NCBI GenBank assembly: GCA_012934845.2
Contig: WNNJ02003173.1
Coordinates: 1-64,000 of the forward strand
Source: Pomphorhynchus laevis
Lineage: Eukaryota; Acanthocephala; Palaeacanthocephala; Echinorhynchida; Pomphorhynchidae
Direction of reading: 5' to 3'
DNA: 64,000 nt
Both the position numbers and the translations under genes were made by a program. Under the pieces are notes generated by a model. It searched no databases and was not told where the DNA came from. It worked only from the letters and a program-made list of their open reading frames with translations. Shown one piece after another: positions 32,311 through 44,370 of the stretch (the stretch's first letter is position 1; each line of letters begins with the position of its first letter).

Positions 32311-32889
32311 TAATAAAATATTATATAAATTATATATTATTAATATATTAAAATATTATATCTTTTGTTAAAATATTTATTTTATGCTTCTTTTAAATAA
32401 CTCTGTTCAGTTAAAATAAAGAATAATATTCTACAAATGTTCAAAACTTCATTGATCCTTGCATTAATTTTTTTACGATGATATTAATAAATATATAATA
32501 TTACATAATACGATAATAACTATGTTATGCTATTTGTATTTAAAATAATCCGAGCAAATAATTTAACTAAATTATTATAAATCATATAATTGTTTTATTA
32601 TATTTCAGAATACTTTATGTGCAATAATTTTAATTTATAAATTTATTAAACATTTCCGTCTTGGAAACTTAAAAATTTAAAACCAAATTCTTTATGCTAA
32701 TTTTTGCTTTAAGTTAAATTATTTCCACTTTAAGAGCATTTTTGTCTTTATTTGCTTTATATTCTTAAAATCTAAATAATCTAATTTATAAACTATTTCG
32801 GGCTCGTTTGACTCCCATTTCATATTATTCTGTAACTTCTGCTTCCAAGCAAGAGTTAAGTCTCAATCAATAGTGCAAGGCTTTCAGGA

Positions 32890-33145
32890 GTAGGAAAGAT
32901 TTTATATAATTTATATCAAGATGAATTATAAACTGAAATTAAAAATAAAAATCAATTTTTATGAATTAACTAATAGATAAACTGTATCAGAATAATGATT
33001 AGAGGTCATCAGGATAAACTGCTATGTTATCAGGTTTCGGCCCCTAGCTCCTCTACCCAAAATAACAGCGGAGCCAAATACATGCTAATGATGTATTTCC
33101 TTTGATAAAACTATCTAGTGTCTTATTCAACTTGTTATTATTATT
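32890..33145 (-). repeat. Rep-1 copy
   Basis: Shares its tail (TTATATCAAGATGAATTATAA, AACTAATAGATAAACTGTATC) and core (GATTAGAGGTCATCAGGA, GCTATGTTATCAGGTTTCGG) with the other copies. Lies directly before the LINE. Confidence 0.85.
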
Positions 33146-33164
33146 TACTTATTACGCCTTTTAC

Positions 33165-35475
33165 TAGCAGGTGATTTTTATCGCTTGAACTTTGATCACG
33201 CTGCCGCTTCATTAGAATTGAATCAGGTCGTCCACTTTACAACGTGAAAAGGCGCTTATCTTGATGAAATTTACTGTAATGTGGATTCAATATGTAGTAC
33301 AGTAGAGCGTATTGCACCATTATATACCTCCGACCACTCCTCTATACTAATAACTCCTCTTAACCACACTAAGCGCAAACTTACAACTAAGCTGGTCTTA
33401 TATGACAAACGTGGACATTATATGCTTAATTTAAAAACTGACGTATCCAGTGCGTTACAAGTGATGATTACTCATAAATCTTTAACAATGAATAATTTAA
33501 TTAGTTGTGTATCGAGTTCTTTTGATTCTTGTATTCCGCGTAAATTCGTGTCAATTTATAATCGGGATCCTAAATGGATGACTCCTCTAATAAAAGAGAT
33601 TGATTTCAAAAAAAAATCAAGCGCATGAAATAGGAAAATCAATTAAAGAAAAACAATTAACGGATAAACTTTCCAGACTCATAAATATTTCCAGAAGTCA
33701 TTTGTTCTGGAACTGCTAAGTACAGGGAATTCGTCAGACTTTTGGAAAGGTATCTTACGACTAAAGCCTAGTGGATGTAAATCAGATTTTGCTAACCTTA
33801 ATCAATCTGATTTAGTATTTGCCTTAAATGAAATAAATGAGGAAATCACGCCAGTATTGGATGAAACTAGGATTACGAATGAAACTATACGTTATGAATC
33901 ATTGGATGTTGTCGTTTCCGCATCAGAAATAAGTTCGGAATTAACTCGCTTGAGTTTCAAAAAAGCATGTGGCCCAGGACTGCCCGTTTGGATACTCTGG
34001 TATTTGGAAGATGTATTGTTTGAACCGTTAGCACATTTATTTTCGGAAATATTTCGATCGGTAAATGTTCCTACTTGTTTGAAGATGTCTAAGGTTGTGT
34101 TAGTTCCGAAAGGAGGTCAATCAATATCTAAAATGGCATATCGTCCAATATCGTTGCTTCCGGTCATCGCTAAAATACTAAAAAGCTGTTTTCGTCGACG
34201 AATTTATCACAAATATAGTAACTATTTAGACAACAATCAATTTGCGTTTCGACCCGCAGGATCGACAAACAATGCTCTATTGTCAATCCATCATGTTTTG
34301 GTAGATACTCTAGACTCTCGCCTCTTTCCTGTAGTACAGCTTTTACAGGTTGACATTTCGAAAGCCTTTGATAACGTATCTCATGCGAAACTATTAAGAA
34401 AGTTCAAAAACGCAGGATTCTCTGATTGGCATATTAATTTCTTGAACTCCTATTTAGATAATCGATTTCAATTTATATTTCACCTAGGATCAAATTCAGA
34501 ACCGCGTTGTATATTTAAAGGTGTTCCACAAGGAAGTCTAATTGCACCACTTCTATTTGGAATTTACATGAATGATTACTGTGTCAGTTGTTCCTCGTCA
34601 AAATGTTTTAAATATGCAGGCGATCTTACTATAATAACCCGCGGGGACAACTATATACAATCTAACATTATAATTGAACAGGAATTAAGTAATCTTAAAG
34701 AATGGTGCTCGTGTAACGATCTTAGTATAAATGTGACGAAGTCAAAAATTATTCAGTTTGCGTTAAAACGACCTCATTCTAATTAAATGTTGTTAAACTT
34801 TGGTCTAGAGAGAGTCAGTTACTTAAAGATTTTGGGCTTGATATTTGACTCGAACTTGTCTTGGAAGAGACATGTTGAAGATACCGCATCTAAATGTGCT
34901 AGGCGTCTATACTTTTTAAAAGTGTTAAAGCAAATTGGTGTATTTGACTACCAGCTAGAGCTTGTTTACAATGCAACCATACGTTCAATTCTACTATATG
35001 CATATCCTACACTTTGTGACATGACATCTTTTGAAATTAAAAAGCTTATTCGCATTCATAATCGAGGGCAGCAAATATGTGGCAAGAATATAGAACCACT
35101 TGAAGTTTCAATGAGCAGAATTTTAAAAAAGAAATCGCGTGCATCCATTGTAGAATATTTATTGACAATTTCATCATCACAATATTTAGGGATGGAAAAG
35201 CGATACGATATACGAAAGTCAAATAACATATTTTAGCTTGGTCATACAGAAAAGCTAAAGCACAGCTTCTTACTTACAGCATTACTACTAAGATCGTCCG
35301 CTCTTTAACTGTTTATTGTGTAATTTTAAGACATTTTGAGAATATTATGTGTAATTTTAATTTTCTTACTTGTATATATTTTTTTTCATGCCTTCAAATT
35401 TGTCTATCGTTTGAACGAAGATACATGTTCATCTTGTAAAAATAAAGGATTATTGATTGATAAAGGATTATTGAT
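33165..35475 (+). mobile_element. 5'-truncated LINE (CR1/Jockey-like non-LTR retrotransposon)
   Basis: Begins inside the endonuclease domain (GDFYRLNFDHAAASLELNQ; LYTSDHSSILITP). The RT follows at 33857-34786: ACGPGLPVWIL, MAYRPISLLPVIAKIL, NNQFAFRPAGSTNNALLSI, LLQVDISKAFDNVSH, GVPQGSLIAPLLFGIYMND. It continues in the same frame at 34787-35236 after an in-frame TAA. The catalytic box reads KYAGDLTI where YADD is expected, so a metal-binding Asp is lost. An earlier frame break lies near 33628. The 3' end is a short tandem of AAGGATTATTGATTGAT, typical of CR1-like tails. This is a dead copy. Confidence 0.9.
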
Positions 35476-36310
35476 TTAATCTATATTTATACTCTTTTGA
35501 TAGCAGCTTTGTTAATTCACAATTTTCAATTAATTCTAGATTATGGGTACATATATGTTCATTTATTTTATCAAAACTAAGAATCTTACAATTGCATTCT
35601 GTTTCCATTATGCTTCTAATATTATCGTTACATATTGATTTTAATTCTTTATTATAATTACAATTTTTTCGTCCTAATGGTGGTAACAATTTATACCTTA
35701 TTTTAGGAATATATGTACTTAAATCTGATCCTATTATTTCTTTACTTTTAGAATTATTTAAAGTCTACCTATATTTATGTTATCTATACATTTATTAATG
35801 AAGTTTATGGTTAATGTATATTTTCTATTTTAACTTGAGTACATCTGTGAGCTGTTATTATTTTCTATTATTAACATTTATTGTACGATTATAGTATTTT
35901 GTATTTCAATAAGGTTTGCGTTTAACCGGATTATTATAATATAGTTGTTTATTATATATTATATTACTTCTGCCAATTCCTTGTACCACGTCATTCAATC
36001 CTAATGGGTACATGGAATTAAGCGTTTTAATCCAAAAATCTTATTTTTCTAATAGTTTTTGATTTAATATTGATATGTTTTCTTCGATAATATGTTCTAA
36101 AATAAATAATTTACAGTTTTTAATGTCATGTCCTATTAATCTCATATGTTTATAAAATATAGTTTGACTATTATGCTGTATATTATATATGTGTTGCCTA
36201 AACCTAGTTTTTAACATTTGATGTTTTTCCTATATATTGCATTCCACATGTACATTGTATTAGATACACTACACCTGTGGTATTGCAGTTGCAATTATCA
36301 TTTATATAAA
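35466..36310 (-). mobile_element. PLE fragment with GIY-YIG before RT (Naiad/Chlamys-like)
   Basis: Read from 36,310 downwards, a GIY-YIG nuclease comes first: TGVVYLIQCTCGMQYIGKTS, IYNIQHNSQT, then DFWIKTLNSMYPLGLNDVV. About 250 bp further on is the lead-in to RT: LLPPLGRKNCNYNKEL, then FDKINEHICTHNLELIENCE, LTKLLSKEYKYR. The CxC within the GIY-YIG box and the N-terminal position of the nuclease fit the permuted PLE clade. The rest of the RT is missing where the LINE tail meets it. Stops and frame changes show it is dead. Confidence 0.75.
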
Positions 36311-37494
36311 TTTCTAAATAAAATATTAAATGTAAATAGCATCTAAACAATTCTGCTCAATATATTTCAAATAAAATACAGATAAATACATTAAATAATA
36401 CAATTTATTTATACTGAAGGGTAATTAAATTAAAAATGGTATTCAGAATTTATATTACTTTCCTACAATATATTCAAAAATATATTATTTAAAAAATTGA
36501 TTTTAAATTTAATTAATGTTCCTTAAATGCTTCTTGTTCAAAGTGATTTATATTTCCATAGAAAGATTTAATTTTTAACACAAAATAAACTCAAATAGTT
36601 TAAACAAATTTTATCGACAAGTAATGTTAGAAAACAATATTTTTCGAAGAAAAACCAAAGCCTGATAATACAAATTTTGACATAATGAGTCATATGATCT
36701 TAAATAAGATAATAGTATGATAAAGCAGCAAATTTCACAATCCAGATTGGAATTTAGAATTACACTCGTCCAGAATTTAGCTACAATATTTCATTATCTA
36801 CGTTATAGTATTTTGACGTTTTTCAGTAGATGATATTGTTAACCTATAAACTGTAGTTTCAAACAAAAAATATCTTTATTATGATCCATGAAATATCTAA
36901 ATAACGTAATTACTTCATTTCCCTAATTGCTGACGGCATCCTAAAAATCTTTATTCATACTTTAAAATGTAATATTTTTCGACTATTAAATAACTTTTGT
37001 TGAATATTTCCTAATAATTTAAAATCAGTCATTTTTCAAATTTTAAAGCAATATAATTTTCGAATAATAACTAGCTTACTTAATGTTTGTATTCTTCCTC
37101 GTTGCAAACTAACATTTCTAAATGCAGGACACATTTTTATTACATGTGATGTAATAAAAATATTTCATGCTTGTTTAAACATTTCCAAAATTTACTTATA
37201 TATTTTAAAAATTAAAATTTAAAACTGACATTTGAGACGTAAACAAATGTTGTTTTAAGGTAATTCGGATTTCTTACGTACTTTGTTAGCTCCAAAGATA
37301 ATTGATTAGTTAAACAATTGTGTATACAATATTTTTACTTGAATATATAAATTACCGTGATTGTTGATCGTTTAATTTTACAGCGTTGCGTCAAATTACC
37401 AAAAAAATTGGCATATTTTTAAGCAATTGTCACCGCATTGAACTATTACATATTACATATTATTATAAAATCATTTAAATAAATTTGATAATCA
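36311..37494. other. AT-rich spacer
   Basis: No gene, named repeat or strong hairpin was recognised. Confidence 0.55.
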
Positions 37495-37700
37495 AATTTC
37501 ATCAGGGGAAATAAGAAATTAGCATGTATTTAGCCACACTACTATGTTGTGTTGATAAATCAACGGGTCCAAAATATGATAACATAGCAGTTCCTCCTGA
37601 TGATATCTATTCCTTATTCGAATATATTGTATATTTATTATGTATTAGTCAATTCATAAAAATTGATTTTATTTAAAATTTTAATTATAAATTGTATCGT
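37495..37700 (+). repeat. Rep-1 copy
   Basis: TTCATCAGGGGAAATA, TTAGCATGTATTTAGCC, ATGATAACATAGCAGTTCC, CTCCTGATGAT, then TAGTCAATTCATAAAAATTG. Confidence 0.85.
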
Positions 37701-37854
37701 TATATAAATAATATAAATTGTATAAAATCTTATATAATTATTTATTATTTATAATTATTTATCTTTATTTTTAATTTATAAATTGTATAAAATCCTACAT
37801 GTTTACAAATTATTGCATTTTTATTAAATAATTACATTAATTATTTTGGAATGA

Positions 37855-38650
37855 ACAATTGCATACACGAGTGAGTATCATCATTTTGTCGACTTCATCA
37901 ATTATCCTCGTGTGAATTCTTTAATCCTAGATGCAGCACTATACACTACAATCAGCGCAGGTGGACCTCATCAGCAGTGAGCCTACGCCTACCTTTCGTG
38001 TTTCGGTCCTTTAATGATCTGCTGAAATTTTCCTCTGCTGCCTTTCTGTAATAACAAACGATACAGTTTGTAAGGAAAACATTCCCATTTGTGCAAACTG
38101 TACGTTGTATCCTTCTTTTGAAACGAAAAGACGGAAATAGCACTACAGTTGACGGAAACAACCGACAATCTGTCTTTTGAATTTTCATTTGACAGGAAAC
38201 CGGAATCTGCCAGGTAAATAGAATGAAGAATTGCATACACGAGTGTATCATCATTTGGTCGGCTTCATCAATTATCCTCGCGTGAATTCTTTAATCCTAG
38301 ATGCAGCACTGTACACTACAATCAGCGTAGGTGGACCTCATCAGCAGTGAGCCTACGCCTACCTTTCGTGTTTCGGTCCTTTAATGATCTGCTGAAATTT
38401 TCCTCTGCTGCCTTTCTGTAAAAACAAACGATACAGTTTGTAAGGAACACATTTCCACTTGTGCAAACTGTACGTTGTTTCCATCTTTTGAAACGAAAAG
38501 ACGGAGATAACACTACAGTTGTCGGAAACAACCGACAATCTGTCTTTTGAATTTTCTTTGACAGGAAACCGGAATCTGCCAGGTAAATAGAATGAACAAT
38601 TGCATACACGAGCGAGTATCATCATTTGGTCGGCTTCATCAATTATCCAA
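37855..38650. repeat. ~370-bp tandem repeat, 2.1 units
   Basis: GCATACACGAG starts units at 37,861, 38,233 and 38,602 (periods 372 and 369). The third unit stops after ~48 bp at AATTATCC. The two full units are about 93-95% identical by eye. Each carries, on the minus strand, an open frame ending in RRRLTADEVHLR plus an overlapping one ending in IIKGPKHER, both kept in the two units. Each also has a GGACC-GAAAC...CTGATGA-GGTCC motif. Size and tandem layout resemble retrozymes; see findings. Confidence 0.9.
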
Positions 38651-38949
38651 ATGAAAGTTTTCCCTCGGGATTTATGAACGTTTCATTGTACAAAGTTTTT
38701 ATAAAATTATTGATGCCCATACTACTTTATTTACATGAATATTAAATTAATGGGAATAATTCGTATTTTAGTATTTCGCCATGTCGCAGTGTGTTATTAC
38801 GGAAAAATATTAGTTATTAATAAGACTTATAAGCTGTCGAATTCTCCAAAATATTATTACAGGGTTAATAATAAAATATTAACCCGTGTAAAAGATTAGT
38901 CTCATCACCGAAGCAGTGGCATCGTTTTGATTATAAAACAATCTTTTTT

Positions 38950-39315
38950 TTGTGGCAAATACACACAGACTTTGTGCTTACAGCTTACAAAAGCGATACA
39001 GATTGAGAACAATAGTTTGTCGTAAAATTAACGTAATTGATTTTTGATAGAATGGAGTTAGGATGAAGATCGCTTGTGATCAGGTAGGGAATTCCAAAGT
39101 AGAGGAGCAGCGATGTATAGATATCGACGGCTGAAGATGATTGAGTGAAGAGGTACGTGTAGCAGAATAGAAGCACATGAACGTGAGTAGAAAGAGAGAG
39201 ATATTCACTTAAAGTTCGCAGATAGAGATAAGAAACATAATTACAATGGATAAGGCGATAACTTAGACAATGACGAAAACGAATACGGTGTTCAATACTT
39301 CGCCATCCAAGTAGG
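38950..39315 (-). mobile_element. LINE 3' coding fragment
   Basis: The minus strand reads LLGWRSIEHRIRFRHCLSYR, then LHPNSILSKINYVNF. It has the arrangement of the last part of non-LTR ORF2 proteins (conserved RR..H...Y, then an IPYL-type segment and FK-like end). No catalytic motifs are present, so the assignment is tentative. Confidence 0.5.
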
Positions 39316-39329
39316 ATACGGACATAATT

Positions 39330-39640
39330 TTAAAGATTTAAATAATAACTTAAATAATTAAATAATTTTATTAACTTAAAATTGAAATTTAAAATAAGTC
39401 AAATTTTATGAATTGACTGATAAAAAACAGACGTTGTATCAGAATAAGGATTACAGGTCATCAATAAGAACAGCTATGAATCAGGTTTTCGCCCCCAACT
39501 CCTCTAACCAACATAGCGGCGGGGTCAAACACGTGCGGATGACGTATTTTCTCTGATAAAATTTGATTATCTATTATTATATTCCAATACAAAGTATATT
39601 ATTTATTATCCATCCATAAAAGTTTTCCGCTAATGATTTT
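39330..39640 (-). repeat. Rep-1 copy
   Basis: ATGAATTGACTGATAAAAAA, GTATCAGAATAAGGATTAC, AACATAGCGGCGGGGTCAAA, TTATCCATCCATAAAAG. Confidence 0.85.
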
Positions 39641-39719
39641 AAATTTATTTTTAATATTATTGTGTTGATTTATATATTTTACTATTTTCTACTTGATGTT
39701 ATTTTTATAGTAACCTAGT

Positions 39720-40400
39720 TTAAAATATGTATCTATTAAATTATTTAAATGATTTTAAAGAAAACAAATATCGTTACAAATTGTTTTAATTCTTAAAATT
39801 TCAATATTTATTGTTTTATATTTAATATTATATAAAATGCATGAATACAACGCTTCATCTTTACGATACAAGTTTAAAATTGTTTTTATATGTGCTTATT
39901 TAACGTTAATATCTATATATTATATGGTATGCATGAATGCTCATGCAAAAATATGTTTCTTGTAAATTTAATTATGTCATCTTTACGATATAAATTTAAA
40001 ATAGTTTTTATTGATGTTAATTTAATGTTTATATCTAGATATATACCTTCTTTATTATTAATATTGGTTTTATTAATAATAAGGCTACCTCGATATATTT
40101 GTTTACTTATTGAATAAAAATTGTTAGAGTTAAATACACGTATATCATCAAAATATCAAAATATATATTTCATATATTTATATTGTTTAGATTTAGTTTT
40201 TACACAGTTATGAACAAATTCATATTCTATAAATTTAAAATAGTTTTAATTGATGTTAATTTAATGTTTATTAAAATATTTAAGGATTCTAATAATTCTA
40301 TTACCTATTACCTCCAATCGGATCACCTTTTATTTGTCTAAATACAAATGTCCTTACTTTTAAATAATCTTGATTTATTAAAGTATTCAAAACTAATATT
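39720..40400 (-). mobile_element. Naiad-like PLE fragment
   Basis: The part 39,720-40,145 repeats the RT 3' segment of 20.5-20.9 kb, including ATGGTATGCATGAATGCTCA and the region upstream of it. Around 40,275-40,400 it shares AAAATATTTAAGGATTCTA with 24,575. Badly worn. Confidence 0.6.
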
Positions 40401-40514
40401 TATATAAAATATTTATATTTAAATATATAAATATTTAAATATTTATATATAATATACAGACATCATATATTTAGAAAATATAATTTTATTGATTTAAAAT
40501 ATATTTACTTTAAA

Positions 40515-40555
40515 ATAATGTTTCGGGAATAAAATCCTGAATCGATCTTCTCAAT
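40515..40555 (-). ncRNA. Hammerhead remnant upstream of the PLE fragment
   Basis: The minus strand reads CAGGATTTTATTCCC and then GAAACATTA. The helix II hairpin (GGA/TCC) is followed by the GAAA core with a two-base helix III. The CTGATGA strand is lost. Its place, at the 5' side of the minus-strand PLE fragment, is where a terminal repeat is expected. Confidence 0.35.
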
Positions 40556-40869
40556 TTATAAATATAATATTTATAAATTGAAATCTTATAAATCTCAATT
40601 TATAAAGATAAAGTAATTATGTTGTAAACGAGTATGATTTTAATTAATTATGGTGGAATTATTTTAATTAAATGACCAGTGAAATCTTAGCTTTGTTATA
40701 CTTTGCTGTACTTATGATATAATTTTATAGACAAAATTTAACTGTTTATACACATTTGATTTCATTCCTTGATGGTGATATCTTGATAATATCTTAATAC
40801 TTTACTTTAACCAGTCTTAATCGAGTAATATATTGTCTGGATCTATATATTATGTCTGGATCAATATAT

Positions 40870-41120
40870 TATAATATAGTCTAAATCAAGTAATACATCG
40901 TCTGTTATTTATTAGTCAATTCATAAAAGTTGACTTTTATTTAAAATTTAAATTTTAAATTTAAATTTGATTTAAATTATTAATATCGAATATAGCAATT
41001 ATCTCTTATTTATAATTATTTATTATTGATTATTTAGTGATTTGATTTTATTAAGCATTATTTTTAATTTATTAATAATATAAAATATGTAAACTCAGTT
41101 ATCTGATCTAATTACTTAAA
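40870..41120 (+). repeat. Rep-1 tail copy
   Basis: CATCGTCTGTTATTTATTAG, then TCAATTCATAAAAGTTGAC and the end ATGTAAACTCAGTTATCTG. The GC-richer core is absent. Confidence 0.75.
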
Positions 41121-41407
41121 ACAGTTTCAGCCAAATAGGATATAATGTAAAAGTTTTGCTTGATTCCCGGGATCATGAAATAATTATTAGCAGAAAAGAG
41201 TAAAAGCGGTCATAACCTAATTTGAAATAATCATTTAATTCATCTTTGATCAAATAGAAAATTTAGATATTAACTTGAAACTTAAGTGCTTGTAGACTTT
41301 GATAGAACATTACTTGTCTACAGGCTATCGAACTAATCAAGTTCACGATTTTTCCAAATAGTAAAATCCGATGTTATCTGACTTGCGAAAATATATTAAA
41401 AATATGA

Positions 41408-41463
41408 TCAATATTATATTGATCATAGCGAACTAAAGTTTTAGTTCGCTATGATCAATATTT
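41408..41463. repeat. Near-perfect palindrome
   Basis: ATATTGATCATAGCGAACTAA faces its inverse with almost no loop (arms about 22-25 bp). The function, if any, is unknown. Confidence 0.85.
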
Positions 41464-43023
41464 ACTGTTCAAACGTTATATTAATTTTTATATTAACAGT
41501 ATTTATAATTAGAAAATACCGACAAATCCATATTATGATGCATCTTACATTTTACATTTTACATTTTCGATATCTCCAATTTTTTAAACAATTTAATTTT
41601 AATAATCGGATTTTAGATAATACGAACAAGAAAAGTGAGAAGAATTTGATAGCAATTTTTTAAATAAATAAAATATTAGTTTATATAGTTTATTAGTTTA
41701 TTTTTTATGTATTTTAATAGTTTATTTATTTAAATATTAGTTTATTTATTTTTTATTTATTTTTGTTTTATTCAATAATTACTTCAAGCATATCACATAT
41801 ACATTTATTTTATTTGAATCGGCTGAAAAACGTTTTATCTAATATTCTTTTAGTCTTCTTTTAATCACTACGACAATTATTTACAATTTACGAACAAAAT
41901 ATTTTTGGTTTAACGCTTTCAATCTCTCCGAAAAAATTTGCCATGTTGTTTACTATTTAAGGCTTGCAATACTTTAAAATATTGAACTTATTTTAGCATT
42001 AGAAAAATAAATTTAAACTTTTTACAAACATATAATAACTTCATAAAAATAACAGAAAATGGTTTGGGATTTTCTGCAATTTTAGGATTTTCATTAATGT
42101 GTATATTATAATGAAAACATTACAACATTATAACGTGTATTATTTTTATAATTTTCACAAATGACATGTGACATAATTTTCACATGACACTATGGTGTTT
42201 TCTCGATCACTACAAAATTAATTTATTCATTAGTAACGCTTATATGTCTCTCGCGAGTACTTTCTTACTGCATAGTCAATTAAATATTCATCTCTTGTTT
42301 TACGTTTATATAGTTTCTTAATCTCATAAGTATTACTTACATAATATACTCTCCATGATTTCGAATTCGGATTCATCGTTTTTATTACGAATAAATCAAA
42401 ATTCAAATAATAAGCTAGTTTATATAATAGTTATATAAACTGGTTTTATTCAGTTCATATTTTATATTAATGAAATAATATTTTATGCAAATGTGTGAAA
42501 TGCATTTACGATCAAGATGTCAACTGTGAGTTTGAATAGGTTTATCGCTTGGATGCAAGTTTATCGAAAGAATTCTCGACGTTTTAATCATCATTTAAAT
42601 TGTACAAATTTATTTTTCAATAAAATTGATTTATTATTTTACAAATAAAACTCAAAATATAGAATTTATCAAAAAAAACTTTAAATATTTTACAATGTAA
42701 TTTGACAAAAAATAACAGTAATTTACCAGTAATTTCTTAATCTCATTAACACTTAATTGTAAATAAACCTTTATTTAGTTGAAAGTAGTTTAATCGAATC
42801 CAACTACTTTTAAGTTAGATGTACCTTTGAAAGTAGTAAGAGTAAATATCAATTTATTTAAATATTGATATTTTCAATATAATCGGATTGACAGTTTAGA
42901 TCAAGAAATCTTAATAATCTCATAAAATTATAATTATCATTTTAAGTTATTTATACTAGTTATATGAACCGCTTTGAGTTATAAAAGAGTTCTTACCTAT
43001 GACAATAAAATTGCTTAAAGCAT
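41464..43023. other. AT-rich spacer
   Basis: No gene or repeat was recognised. It forms the 3' flank of the bZIP gene. Confidence 0.5.
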
Positions 43024-43057
43024 ATGATTGAACATAGGTTTTATACCTATGTTCAAT
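43024..43057. repeat. Short palindrome
   Basis: GATTGAACATAGGT and ACCTATGTTCAATC around TTTATA. Lies 217 bp past the bZIP stop codon. Confidence 0.8.
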
Positions 43058-43273
43058 CAATATTGGCATTTATATAATAATATAATATTTTATATTAAAT
43101 CCAAAGAAATATCAACAAATGAGTTTACTTAAGTATTCATAAATAGATCCAAACGTCTCCTATTTTTAATATAATTGATTTCACGTACTATTTCATTTAC
43201 ATTTCAAAAAGTCCAAGGAACTAATCACACAGTATAAATTGAGGTAAATATCATTCAATGTCTTTAATGTGTG

Positions 43274-44370
43274 TTATTTACTCTCCTCATCAATCAAGCA
43301 TTTTAACTTCGCGCTTTCTTGTTTAATTTTAGACAGCTCTAATTTGAGCCGAGCATTTTCTCTTTCAAGAAAAGCAGCATGCAAAGCAATTTCATCTTCC
43401 TTTGCCCGTCTAGCATCTCGAGAGCGCTTGGCTGCCTCGTTATTTCGACGACGCCTTTCTCTGTATGCAATCATTTCACTTTGGAAATCTTTCTTCAAAC
43501 CAGTATTTGATTGATTACATACGTTATTATTTTTAACAAAGCTACCACTAAGTCTAGTCGACGGCACCGCAGCAATAATTTCAGTGGGCTTGTCCGATGA
43601 CCTGGTCCGCTTTTTGCACGGACTGCCGTGGCATTTATTTTGTTGCTGATGATACTTTTGATAGGATCTTTGTGGCGGTAAGTTGCTATTCTTCATCAGA
43701 TTATGTTGAATTAATCGTTGTTGCGCTTGTTGAATGCGATCGTAATATCGTTTTCGGAATTCACCATCTAGAGATAGATCAATAACTTTGCTCGACATGC
43801 TGTCGTAATCAGGCTCGTTGTTGTCTGTATTCGGGCAAGAATGAGGACGCCTATTTAATTGTGACCTTTTAATATTTTTATAGCTAAGGTCAATTGGTTC
43901 TTCATCCAAGTGTTCATACTGTTCACGTTTCGAAATCAGTTCATAGTCACTCGTTGTTGCATTCTCACTATGTTGTAAAAAAATTAGTTTTAATCACTTA
44001 TTATGTGCTACAATTTTTAAACCAACCTGTTCATTTTTGGTAGTTGTACATTATTAAGGAATATATTTAACCATGTCTTATAGTACTGGTCGTTTGTAAT
44101 ACCGCAATTAATATCTGTTAGTCCACACTCGTCTATCTTATTTCGACAAAATTTGTTTTGCAGTGATACATGCTTATTATTGCGATCAGCAGTAACGGTT
44201 TTAGCTATTGGATGTATTTCATCCTTATCTGATGACTTGACAGATTTAAAATCGTTAAAGTAATGGCCTTTTACTCGAGAACCATATTTTACTTGAGAGT
44301 TTTTAGTACCATCCCCACTAACCTGGGATTCACAATCACTGACAATGTCGGGAGAATATGTATAATTCAT
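43274..44370 (-). CDS. PAR-type bZIP transcription factor (HLF/TEF/Pdp1-like)
   Basis: Two exons, 44370-44027 and 43967-43274, flank a 59-nt GT-AG intron. They splice in phase 2 to give 345 aa and TAA. The last ~63 residues are a bZIP. The basic region YRERRRRNNEAAKRSRDARR is almost that of HLF/TEF/DBP, and the zipper follows (AAFLERENARLKLELSKIKQ). Such factors bind TTACGTAA-type sites as dimers in the nucleus and act in circadian, metabolic and developmental control. Upstream, EEPIDLSYK is a PxDLS-type CtBP-docking motif, with a second VIDLS nearby. The rest is polar and probably disordered. The proline/acid-rich domain that names the PAR group is not obvious. NFIL3-type is less likely because the basic region reads RDARR. 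Confidence 0.9.

Noticed and set aside
37855-38650. CRISPR-like or coding tandem array
   Set aside because: Units of ~370 bp without spacers in an animal genome. The open frames overlap in two registers and match nothing.
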